64,000 bases of DNA from assembly GCA_037138335.1 (NCBI GenBank), contig JBAXIO010000021.1, forward strand, positions 6,217 to 70,216, written 5' to 3'. The notes beneath the pieces were generated by a model. That model did not search any database. It had not been told where the DNA came from and worked only from the letters and a program-made list of their open reading frames with translations. The first letter of the stretch is position 1. Every line of letters begins with the position of its first letter. A program made the position numbers and the translations under genes. Origin of the DNA: CAIRDP01 sp037138335 (lineage in GTDB: Bacteria > Bacteroidota > Bacteroidia > Bacteroidales > FEN-979). Below, piece by piece: positions 10,040-18,530 of this stretch.

Positions 10040-10459
10040 ATGGAAAAGAAAAATTATGCTAATCCCCCCTTGCCGCCGGCAACACCTAACACACCTTCAA
10101 CTCCCGGTTCGCCTGTGAACCCCGAAACGGCTAAGACTGCAGGCACGCCCGTCACCCCTGACCTGGCAGCCACACCCGGTGGTTCTTCAGCAATGCCTGC
10201 CGCTTCACCTGCCCCGGGAGATGGCAGCAAGCCAGCAGGAAAAATGCCCCCGATGCCCGGTTTCCCTAATCTTAAGGTATCGACGAATATGCAGAATACG
10301 ACCAAAATGCCCAACGTCACCATGGAGCAGTTTAAAATGAGCAAGTTCTTCGAGGAACAGATGGAACATCACAAGCAGCATCACCTGCTGCCTAACGGAG
10401 ACTGCAAGCCTCACATCAAGGAAGCGGGTTGGAAATATTTCAAGAAATTCAGGGGATAA
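10040..10459 (+). CDS. Small Pro/Ala-rich protein at the head of the exporter operon; possible cargo or accessory peptide
   Basis: The protein is 139 aa with no signal peptide. Residues 8-75 are low-complexity Pro/Ala/Thr/Gly with a Gly-Gly pair (ATPGGSSAMP). The C-terminal half is different: amphipathic and charged, with a His cluster (EHHKQHHLLPNGDC), one Cys and a basic tail ending KKFRG. I recognise no family. Its position directly ahead of an HlyD adaptor and two NHLM-type ABC transporters is where substrates of such exporters are often encoded. Export as cargo, or service as a scaffold for the pathway, is inference. A hairpin lies between it and the adaptor gene. Confidence 0.6.
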   Translation: MEKKNYANPPLPPATPNTPSTPGSPVNPETAKTAGTPVTPDLAATPGGSSAMPAASPAPGDGSKPAGKMPPMPGFPNLKVSTNMQNTTKMPNVTMEQFKMSKFFEEQMEHHKQHHLLPNGDCKPHIKEAGWKYFKKFRG

Positions 10460-10483
10460 TACCCCAATATTTTAATTGGCTGG

Positions 10484-10516
10484 GGGCTTTTCATAAAGCC
10501 CGCCTTCTCTGTTTTT
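10484..10516 (+). terminator. Hairpin with delayed T-run between the Pro-rich gene and the hlyD-like gene
   Basis: GGGCTTT (10484-10490) and AAAGCCC (10495-10501) form a perfect 7-bp stem with a 4-nt loop; flanking GG/CC can extend it past a bulge. The T-rich run (TTCTCTGTTTTT) starts a few bases late. It therefore looks like a leaky terminator or attenuator that would let the small gene be made in excess over the exporter genes. Confidence 0.45.
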
Positions 10517-10537
10517 AATTAATCAGTATTTTTCGTC

Positions 10538-11788
10538 ATGGATAAGACAGAAAAAGCAAAATCATCGCCTTCGGGAGGGAATCCTGAGGAAATGAACCGG
10601 ATGTTGAAGATCACCCGTCCGCGCTACTGGATCTCACTTTCCGCCCTCGGGCTTCTTACCCTGATCGCCATTTTCTGGGGATTTTTCGGAAGTATCCCGC
10701 AGAGGATAGACGGGCTTGGCGAGATCATCAGCGGCAAAGGGCTTCATGGAATCATAGCGCTTTATCCCGGAGGAGTGGAGGAAGTTAATTTTGAACTGGG
10801 AGAAAAGGTAGAGTCAGGAGATATCCTGCTTCATCTTTTACAACCGCAGCTCCGGCACCAGCTGGTTGAATTCAATGCCCAGCTTGATGTGCTCAGGCTG
10901 CAGGATTCACTCCTCTCGAACAGGGATGCCATGGATTATCCTAACAAGATGAGGTTTTACGACCTGGAGGAAGTGAGGCTGAAAAAGGAACTGGCCCAGC
11001 TGGAGGATCAGATAAGCTTCCTGCAGCTGAAGATGAACCAGCAACAGGATCTCTGGGATAAAGGCCTTGCCACAAGAGAGAATTATGTGGATGCGAAAAA
11101 CCAGCTTTCCGATACCCGAAACAAGCGCACACAAACGGAACAGTCTGTTAAAACCAACCAGCTCGACCAGCAGTCCTGGGAATATGACAGGCAATACAAG
11201 CAGGAAGATTACAGGGGTCAGATACAGATCATGAAGAAAAAAATGCAGGACCTGCAGGACGATTATGACCAGCAGACGATCATCCGCAGCCCTGTAAAAG
11301 GGATAATAGTGGATAAATCGGTAAGCAGCGGCGACTTTGTGAATGCAGGCACCCGGATGATGGTCGTTGAGGACCTGGGAAATGAAAAGAACCATCTGCT
11401 TGACCTGTTCATTCCATTTAATTCCAATGCCGTTGTCGAACCCGGGATGGAAGTCATGATCGAGCCTTTCACCGTGAATCACAATCTATACGGCTGGCTT
11501 ATGGGAGTCGTTGTTGAGGTCAACCATTTCGTTTCAAATACCAATTCAATAATTGACGAATTGAACAATCCCGACCTGGTGGCATTGATACAGCAGCAGG
11601 GGCCTACGTATCGGGTCAAGATATACCTTCTCCCCGACGCACAAACCAAAAGCGGGTTCATGTGGTCAAACAAAAAGGGACCTCCCTACACTATCAATAC
11701 CGGTACTCTTTGCCGTGCTTCGGTACTTGTGAAGCAAAAACCACCGATCGACTATATTATTCCGGTGCTTAAATCCTATTTTGAATAG
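10538..11788 (+). CDS. HlyD-family periplasmic adaptor of an NHLM/NHLP-type exporter
   Basis: The 416-aa protein has a short cytoplasmic N-terminus and one membrane helix (about residues 30-52, ISLSALGLLTLIAIFWGFF). A biotinyl/lipoyl-like half follows (GGVEEVNFELGEKVESGDIL), then a long Gln/Leu-rich coiled coil (about 95-230) and the second lipoyl half with a beta-barrel (IIRSPVKGIIVDKSVSSGDFV). The segment IPQRIDGLGEIISGKG after the helix is typical of the NHLM secretion protein (TIGR03794-like). It should bridge the two downstream ABC transporters to the TolC-like protein. It is first in a run of ten tightly spaced plus-strand genes, 29 bp ahead of the first ABC gene. Confidence 0.88.
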   Translation: MDKTEKAKSSPSGGNPEEMNRMLKITRPRYWISLSALGLLTLIAIFWGFFGSIPQRIDGLGEIISGKGLHGIIALYPGGVEEVNFELGEKVESGDILLHLLQPQLRHQLVEFNAQLDVLRLQDSLLSNRDAMDYPNKMRFYDLEEVRLKKELAQLEDQISFLQLKMNQQQDLWDKGLATRENYVDAKNQLSDTRNKRTQTEQSVKTNQLDQQSWEYDRQYKQEDYRGQIQIMKKKMQDLQDDYDQQTIIRSPVKGIIVDKSVSSGDFVNAGTRMMVVEDLGNEKNHLLDLFIPFNSNAVVEPGMEVMIEPFTVNHNLYGWLMGVVVEVNHFVSNTNSIIDELNNPDLVALIQQQGPTYRVKIYLLPDAQTKSGFMWSNKKGPPYTINTGTLCRASVLVKQKPPIDYIIPVLKSYFE

Positions 11789-11817
11789 TTTCCAGAATAC
11801 CCAATCGAAACTTTGTC

Positions 11818-13992
11818 ATGAGCAGCGATCATGTGAAAAAAAAGGTACCGGTCATACTTCAGATCGGGGAAAACGAATCGGGCCCGGTAGCCCTGAACAT
11901 GGTTTTCTCCTACTTCCGTTGCTGGCCGGCAAAAGATACGCTTAATCAGGAATGCGGTGTTTCCGACAATTCCAAAATTCCTGTTGAACGGCTTATGAAA
12001 GTCGCCAGGGCCCATCACTTCATTTCGGATGTGCGGCAACCGGGCATTGACGGATTAAAATCGTTGCGGCTGCCTGCAATTATCGGCATAAGGGGAGGGT
12101 ATTTCAGCGTTCTTACAGGATATACGGGGGATTTTTTCCTTGTCAACAGCACCAGGGAAGGGCAGCAGAAGATCACTGCTTCTGACCTTGAAAGCGTTTT
12201 CGACGGCAATGTGCTTACCCTTGAACCGGGGCCCGACTTCAAACCCGACAAGAAACAGTTCGGGTTTGCCGATAAAATATGGAGCCGGATAAAACCAAGC
12301 CGCTATGACCTGCTCTTCGTATTGATCTGCGGGGCAATTCTTGTGATCCCTGCAGTGATCATGGCCGGTTTGAACAAGTTGTTTTTCGACGATATTATTA
12401 ATCTTAACCAGCCGAGGTATTTCAGGCCCATGTTGCTGCTTATTGCCGGATTATTCTTCTTTAACGGCATCCTCACTTTCCTGCAGCAAAAGGTGCTGGT
12501 CAAAATCGAACTTCGCCTTGCGATCGTTGAATCTTCAAAACTTTTACTCCATATCCTGAAGCTGCCCATCCGTTTCTTCATGACAAGGCAGCCTGGCGAG
12601 ATATTTAAAAGGGTGCAGCTAAACGATGACCTGGCTGCACTTTTATCCACAGAACTGACTTCTACCATTTCGAATATGATCACTGTTATCCTTTACGCGG
12701 TGGTCATGATACAATACAACTTTCTTCTGACCGTCATCGGGGTGACCGTCATTCTTGTGAATCTTTTCGTTTTAAGGATAATTTCCGAAAAGAGATCTAC
12801 TCTCAACCAGCTTCTTTTTGAAAGGAACCAGCGGACATTTAGTACTGCAGGGGTGGGACTGGAGCAGATCGAAACGATCAAAGCCACAGGTTCCGAGAAT
12901 GACTTTTACGGACTATGGTCGGGAAGCCTTTCCAATGCCGTGGTTTACGATCAGAGGCTTAATGTGACCTCCAACCTGCTGGATGCTCTTCCCGATTTTC
13001 TTTCTAATCTCAACAATATTATCCTGCTGACCCTTGGGGGATTGCTTGTGATATATGGCGATATGACCATTGGTATTTTCATCGCATTCCAGAGCCTGAT
13101 GTCGAATTTCACAGGGCCTGTAAAATCGGTTGTATCAATGGGAAGTGATCTTCAGGTTGCAAAAAGCAACCTGAACACCATTCAGGACGCCTTATCTACA
13201 GGGGAGGACGTTTATTTCAACACTACGGTCAGTGATGACCCCGCATCACTCAGCCCCGGGTCTTCCAAACTTCACGGTTTTCTGGATTTCACAAATGTGA
13301 CCTTCGGGTACGACCGTTTTGCCGAACCCCTGATATCAGGGTTCTCCCTTCATGTTGAACCGGGAAAGAGGATTGCCCTGGTTGGCGGATCCGGTTCCGG
13401 CAAGTCAACCCTGGCCAAGCTTGTCGCAGGGCTTTACCATCCCTGGGAAGGGGATATACTGTTCGACGGCAGGAAAAGGACTGCTTATCCCCAGGACGTC
13501 ATCAGGAATTCCATTTCCCTGGTCGACCAGGAAATTTTCATTTTCAAGGGTACTGTAAATGAGAATATCACCATGTGGAATAATACCATTCCCACCCCCG
13601 ATATTATCCAGTCGACAAGGGATGCATGCATTCACGACATTATCTCATCCAGGCCGGGAGGATATAGCGGGATCCTGATCAATGCAGGGAATAACCTGAG
13701 CGGAGGCCAGAGGCAACGTATCGAGATAGCGAGGGCTCTCGTGGTGAATCCGACCATCCTGGTTATGGACGAGGCAACAAGCGCCCTGGACGCCAATACA
13801 GAGAAGATCATCGACAACAACATCCGCCGGCGCGGATGCACGACCCTGATCATCGCACACCGGCTCAGCACCATCCGCGACTGTGACGAGATCATAGTCC
13901 TGGACCGGGGGAAAGTGGTTCAGCGTGGCACTCACGATGATATGATCAAAGATCAGCAAGGGCTTTATTTCAAACTCGTAAATCTCAACTGA
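11818..13992 (+). CDS. NHLM/NHLP-type ABC exporter with degenerate C39 peptidase-like domain
   Basis: The 724-aa protein has three parts: an N-terminal C39-like domain (about 8-140), six membrane helices (about 160-430) and an ATPase (about 490-724). The ATPase looks active: GGSGSGKST, signature LSGGQRQR, Walker B ILVMDEATSALD and the H-loop IIAHRLS. In active C39 domains the N-terminal motif is DCG and the second motif is HF. Here these read ESG (Ser21) and YF (Tyr95), and the usual DP after it reads NS. Leader cleavage should therefore be lost, as in the CLD of HlyB-type exporters, where the domain binds cargo instead. The stop is 1 bp before the next ABC gene, which fits a heterodimer. Confidence 0.88.
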   Translation: MSSDHVKKKVPVILQIGENESGPVALNMVFSYFRCWPAKDTLNQECGVSDNSKIPVERLMKVARAHHFISDVRQPGIDGLKSLRLPAIIGIRGGYFSVLTGYTGDFFLVNSTREGQQKITASDLESVFDGNVLTLEPGPDFKPDKKQFGFADKIWSRIKPSRYDLLFVLICGAILVIPAVIMAGLNKLFFDDIINLNQPRYFRPMLLLIAGLFFFNGILTFLQQKVLVKIELRLAIVESSKLLLHILKLPIRFFMTRQPGEIFKRVQLNDDLAALLSTELTSTISNMITVILYAVVMIQYNFLLTVIGVTVILVNLFVLRIISEKRSTLNQLLFERNQRTFSTAGVGLEQIETIKATGSENDFYGLWSGSLSNAVVYDQRLNVTSNLLDALPDFLSNLNNIILLTLGGLLVIYGDMTIGIFIAFQSLMSNFTGPVKSVVSMGSDLQVAKSNLNTIQDALSTGEDVYFNTTVSDDPASLSPGSSKLHGFLDFTNVTFGYDRFAEPLISGFSLHVEPGKRIALVGGSGSGKSTLAKLVAGLYHPWEGDILFDGRKRTAYPQDVIRNSISLVDQEIFIFKGTVNENITMWNNTIPTPDIIQSTRDACIHDIISSRPGGYSGILINAGNNLSGGQRQRIEIARALVVNPTILVMDEATSALDANTEKIIDNNIRRRGCTTLIIAHRLSTIRDCDEIIVLDRGKVVQRGTHDDMIKDQQGLYFKLVNLN

Positions 13993-13993
13993 T

Positions 13994-16918
13994 ATGGACC
14001 CACAGGATATTACCTCATATTATACCCAGACCGTCCAGCTTTCCGGCAACAAGGTTCTTGCCCTTTTGAGTGAGAAAATGCAGGCCTGGTATCTTGAAGA
14101 AGGGGATGCTGATATTTTTTATGTCGAAAACCTGCCTTCGGGTCCCGGCCGCAGGCTTTTCCTTTTCAGGATTTCGTCACCCTTCCTCATCCCTGCGTTC
14201 AGCAGCAATGATGCATTCTCAATAGTGATCAGCGCGCTTCTTCCATGCAAAGTCGGCATCTTGGGAGAGGAATCCCTGTCAGGGCTTTTTGCCGGCAAAC
14301 CCGATTATTCCACTTATCTGACCGAACTCTGGTTCCTCAGGTTGAGCAGTGCATTGAACCGTTTCGGCACAATGCCCCTGCTTAACGGAATAAGTTGCGA
14401 GAAGGGATTCATTGCCGAACCTTCGAAGAGTTACGGAGCCGCGAACCCCATGGAAGTCCTCTGGATCAATTCATCGGGCCTAAAACCACTCTATTACAAT
14501 TTTATGGAAGCGGGTACGGCCAGCCTCCCCCTGCTGCCTGTCACTTCCAACCTCTGGCTGAGCCTGGGTTCGGCCTTGCCGAAAGATGTCCTGGGAACCA
14601 GGGATGTCATTACGGATCCTGGGTTTTTCACATCACTGTTCGGATTCAACAGCATGGTCATACCCGTGCTTAAAAAACTGTATGCCGAAAACAGCAAAAC
14701 GGAGCTAACGCATGTCAAGGATACTTACGCATTCAGGCATAACGCAATCTTTGGCGCCATTACCAGGTTCAAAACTATCATCTCCGGAAAATCAACAGAC
14801 ACTCTTTTTACAGCAGGGGACAGGGAATCCGGCCCTTTGGCTTCGGTCACACCGAACATGCTTCTGCTCCAGACCTGCCAGCTGGTAGGGAAAACCGAAC
14901 GTATTGAGTTCGTCGATCCCGGTAACCGCGTCAGCGGGAAGCATGATTTTGTCTGGAACATCCTCAGGGCCTCCAATATCAGGTCAAGGCAGGTAGCGCT
15001 TGAGCCGGACTGGTGGACCAATAATGCAGGCTCCATGCTGGGTTTCCTGAAAGCCGACCATACCCCTGTAGGCCTTGTTGCGAAAGGCAATACAGGATAC
15101 TGGATGATAGACCTTAAGAACAGGACGAAAGAATTAGTAAATGCACAAGTGAGCAGCCGGCTCGAAAGCAGGGCAACCAGTTTTTTCACCCCCTTCCCTA
15201 AAGGAAAGCTGGTGGGGAAGGACCTTGTTAAGTTTGCCCTGCAGTTCACCTATCGTGACATCGCCAGTTTCCTCATCATCGGAGTTATCGGCGCCCTTCT
15301 GGCCCTTGTCATTCCGGTGGTGGGAGGATATGTGTTCAACACAGTAATCCCCGGGGGAAACACCAGGGAACTCTGGCAGATAGGGGCCATAATGGTCATT
15401 TGCGTAATCACCATTGGCCTCTTGAATTTTGCAAAATCCATAGCAGTTTTAAGGATGGCAGGAAAAGCCGGGTACAAGCTGCAGTCGGCCCTCTGGGACA
15501 GGATACTTTCCCTGAAAGTGGATTTCTTCAGGAATTACAGTCCCGGCAACCTTGCCGAAAGGAGCATGGGCATCGAAAGGATACGCGATACCCTGTCCAC
15601 CACGGTGCTGGGCGCCATCATTTCAGGCATCTTCTCGGTGTTCTACCTGGCCCTACTGTTCTTTTACGACCTGAAACTTGCACTGCTTGCACTGGTCCTG
15701 GGTCTTGTTGTGGCAGGGTTTACCCTCACAATCAGCCTGTTGGCATACAAACACGTCGTCTTCATGCGCAGGATGGATGCGATGATCTCGGGTTTCCTGC
15801 TGATGGCTATCCGGGGCATCAATAAGATAAGGGTTACAGGCAGTAAGGAAAAGGTCTTTTCGCTTTGGGGTGAAAGGTATTCCCAGCAGAAAGACCATTA
15901 TCGCCAGAAACGCAACCTCCTGATGGTAGCCAGCATTTTCACGGTCACTTTCCCCGTAATGGCTTCCATGTTTATATTTATAAGGGTTTACAATATCTTT
16001 ACCTCAGGCCTGCCGGGCTTCGGCATTGGTGACTTTGTAGCTTTCAACAGCGCCTACCTGAGTTTTCAGGGGGCACTCATACAAACTTTCATGGTGACTG
16101 TCCCGTTGCTGAACATTAAGCCTACCTACCAGCTCTTCCAGCCTATACTTGAAGCTGAAACGGAAGACATGAACGAGAAGCTGGATCCGGGTGAACTTAC
16201 CGGGGGCATAGAGATTTCGAACCTGAGTTTCAGGTATGCCGATGCTCCTGACTGGAGCCTCAAAGACATTACTCTTAATATTCATCCCGGCCAGTTTGTC
16301 GCGCTCACAGGGAGTTCGGGGTCAGGCAAATCAACTCTTATCAGGCTTCTCCTGGGCTTTGAATATTATGATGTTGGCAGCATACTGTTTGACAAGAAAG
16401 AACTTAAGGGACTTGACATCCGGAATGTGAGGGACCAGCTGGGAGTGGTACTTCAGAATTCCAAGATCATGCAGGGTACTGTACTGTATAATATCACAGG
16501 CTCTTCGTCTTACACAGAGGAGGAAGCCTGGAATGCTGCGGAAATGGCCGGCTGTGCCAGGGAAATTGAAGCACTTCCGAATAAAATGTACACCATACTT
16601 CCACCGGGGGGTGACATCCTTTCTGGCGGCCAGCAACAAAGGATCATTATAGCCCGGGCGCTCATCAGGAACCCTAGGATATTGATCTTCGACGAGGCGA
16701 CATCCGCCCTCGACAATGAAACCCAGCAGATTGTCAGCTCGAGCATTGACAAACTGAACGCAACAAGGATAGTGATTGCGCACCGCCTCAGCACCATCAT
16801 CCATGCCGACAGGATCTTTGTTTTGGATAAAGGCCGGCTCATTGAGGAAGGGAATTATACAGAGCTGGTAGCAAAGAACGGGTTCTTTGCCGAACTCACC
16901 AGGAGACAGCTTGCCTGA
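13994..16918 (+). CDS. NHLM/NHLP-type ABC transporter permease/ATPase with large N-terminal domain
   Basis: The 974-aa protein starts with about 400 residues typical of the second NHLM transporter (TIGR03797-like). These comprise a small beta-domain (AWYLEEGDADIFYV, GRRLFLF) and a C39-like remnant (LLLQTCQLVG, ALEPDWWTNNAGSMLGF). A permease with about six helices follows (roughly 415-700), then an ATPase with GSSGSGKST, LSGGQQQR, ILIFDEATSALD and VIAHRLST. The N-terminal region is longer than in typical family members. It is predicted to pair with the preceding ABC protein in the inner membrane. The next gene, encoding the outer-membrane component, begins 53 bp later. Confidence 0.88.
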   Translation: MDPQDITSYYTQTVQLSGNKVLALLSEKMQAWYLEEGDADIFYVENLPSGPGRRLFLFRISSPFLIPAFSSNDAFSIVISALLPCKVGILGEESLSGLFAGKPDYSTYLTELWFLRLSSALNRFGTMPLLNGISCEKGFIAEPSKSYGAANPMEVLWINSSGLKPLYYNFMEAGTASLPLLPVTSNLWLSLGSALPKDVLGTRDVITDPGFFTSLFGFNSMVIPVLKKLYAENSKTELTHVKDTYAFRHNAIFGAITRFKTIISGKSTDTLFTAGDRESGPLASVTPNMLLLQTCQLVGKTERIEFVDPGNRVSGKHDFVWNILRASNIRSRQVALEPDWWTNNAGSMLGFLKADHTPVGLVAKGNTGYWMIDLKNRTKELVNAQVSSRLESRATSFFTPFPKGKLVGKDLVKFALQFTYRDIASFLIIGVIGALLALVIPVVGGYVFNTVIPGGNTRELWQIGAIMVICVITIGLLNFAKSIAVLRMAGKAGYKLQSALWDRILSLKVDFFRNYSPGNLAERSMGIERIRDTLSTTVLGAIISGIFSVFYLALLFFYDLKLALLALVLGLVVAGFTLTISLLAYKHVVFMRRMDAMISGFLLMAIRGINKIRVTGSKEKVFSLWGERYSQQKDHYRQKRNLLMVASIFTVTFPVMASMFIFIRVYNIFTSGLPGFGIGDFVAFNSAYLSFQGALIQTFMVTVPLLNIKPTYQLFQPILEAETEDMNEKLDPGELTGGIEISNLSFRYADAPDWSLKDITLNIHPGQFVALTGSSGSGKSTLIRLLLGFEYYDVGSILFDKKELKGLDIRNVRDQLGVVLQNSKIMQGTVLYNITGSSSYTEEEAWNAAEMAGCAREIEALPNKMYTILPPGGDILSGGQQQRIIIARALIRNPRILIFDEATSALDNETQQIVSSSIDKLNATRIVIAHRLSTIIHADRIFVLDKGRLIEEGNYTELVAKNGFFAELTRRQLA

Positions 16919-16971
16919 GAGACAAATGAAAATAGAAAAGGGGAAGGTATAGAAATAACAATGCAACCGAG

Positions 16972-18501
16972 ATGAAAAAGACCATGTTCCTCATTGCCCT
17001 GCTTGCTGCAGGCATCATGCCTGCTGCGGGGCAGGAGGCTTTTAATTATGATTCACTGTCGATGCTGCGCCTTTTGGAATACGGCCTGCAGGCTAACTTT
17101 GACATCCGAATAAAAAGACAAATAGTAGGGGAAAGCCAGGGCCAGAAACAGAGCATGAAAGGTGCTTTCAACCCATCGCTGACCCTTACGGGTTACGGAT
17201 ATTACGGAACCGACCCAACCGTGACCTTTCTCAATTCCTATTACCTCAACGGACAGTTCCTCCTGCCGACACGTTTCGGGGCCAAATTCTATACAGGTTT
17301 CAAGCTGTCGACCATGACCCAGATCATCTCAGGGGTCCCCGATTTTTATCCAAGCACCAATATGGCAATTAACGCATCGGGCATGTGGGCCGGGGTCAAT
17401 ATGCCTCTTCTGCGTGACTTTGGAAGGTATAATACCAACAATGTAAATTACCAGACAAGCATTATTATGAACCAGGCCCAGGATGTGGCGTTCTCTGATG
17501 AGGTATGCGTTTTTATAAGGAATACGCTCAATTCCTATTACGCCGTTTACCAGCGCCTTAAAATTTACAAGATCCTCGGTGATGCTGAAAAAGACGCCCA
17601 GGAATATTTGCGAGATATAGGGTACATGATTGATGCCGAACAGATACCCAAATCGGAGATATACCGTGCAAAAGCATACGAGTCGAATATTAACCAGCAG
17701 TTCGCCGAGTCGAAGAACATGATCCATAATTCCCTGTATGACCTGGTCACGAGTTTAGCAGGGAAAGCTACGCTCAAACACAGGGGGTACCCGGTAATAC
17801 TGGATTCCCTGCCCGATCCGGCCGAGTTCCCCTGGGGACCTTATGCCGCATATGTCTTCAAGAACACCGACACCCTGGTAGCAAAGACCCATTACCTCAA
17901 GAGCCAGGAACTTGCCACGACAGCCAGCATGATCCAGATGAAGGCAGCCAGGTATAACAAACGCAATGAACTCGACCTCGATCTCCGCTATTATTATTTC
18001 GGGACCACCGCATACCAGCCCTTTTCTGATTTCAGCCAGACTTTTTCAAGCGGTAGCCCCGGCTCATCTGTCAATCTTACTCTCTCTTACAAGCTGCCAT
18101 TCTCAAATGATCAGCAAAAAGGTGATTATGTGAGCAAACTTTCGGCATATGAACTGAATAAGACCCAGCTTGAAAAGGTGAGGTTCGATGCAAAGATGCA
18201 GGTTTACCAGCTGCTGAGCGACCTGGGGAACCTGATCAGCCTGTATAAGAAACAGATTGAACTGGTTTCACTGGAGAAAAAAACTTTTGAAAATGAAGCC
18301 CAGAAGTTCAAAATGGGAAACTCTACCCAGATCAATGTGATCAATACCTACATGGATTATAACACATCGCTGCTGAACCAGGAAAACGGCAGGCAGGCGA
18401 TACTTTCAAAGGTGATCCTTCTTAAATACCTGATCGGTGAATTCCCCACTACCCCGGAACTGCTGTTAAAATACAATCCCTGGGACTTTTCGGTAAAATA
18501 A
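16972..18501 (+). CDS. TolC-like outer-membrane efflux protein
   Basis: The 509-aa protein has a cleavable signal peptide (MKKTMFLIALLAAG...AAGQ). The mature part shows the two OEP-like halves of TolC homologues: long alpha-helical stretches rich in Ala/Gln/Asn/Leu (for example QLEKVRFDAKMQVYQLLSDL) and aromatic beta-strands. The last helical region, with FKMGNSTQINVINTYMDYN, is typical of the family's second repeat. It should form the outer-membrane duct contacted by the HlyD-type adaptor, completing a tripartite exporter with the three preceding genes. The 29-bp gap to the first NRPS gene puts export and biosynthesis in one transcription unit. Confidence 0.85.
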   Translation: MKKTMFLIALLAAGIMPAAGQEAFNYDSLSMLRLLEYGLQANFDIRIKRQIVGESQGQKQSMKGAFNPSLTLTGYGYYGTDPTVTFLNSYYLNGQFLLPTRFGAKFYTGFKLSTMTQIISGVPDFYPSTNMAINASGMWAGVNMPLLRDFGRYNTNNVNYQTSIIMNQAQDVAFSDEVCVFIRNTLNSYYAVYQRLKIYKILGDAEKDAQEYLRDIGYMIDAEQIPKSEIYRAKAYESNINQQFAESKNMIHNSLYDLVTSLAGKATLKHRGYPVILDSLPDPAEFPWGPYAAYVFKNTDTLVAKTHYLKSQELATTASMIQMKAARYNKRNELDLDLRYYYFGTTAYQPFSDFSQTFSSGSPGSSVNLTLSYKLPFSNDQQKGDYVSKLSAYELNKTQLEKVRFDAKMQVYQLLSDLGNLISLYKKQIELVSLEKKTFENEAQKFKMGNSTQINVINTYMDYNTSLLNQENGRQAILSKVILLKYLIGEFPTTPELLLKYNPWDFSVK

Positions 18502-18530
18502 ATTTAAACGGGAAGCAGAGGTTGTAAACA

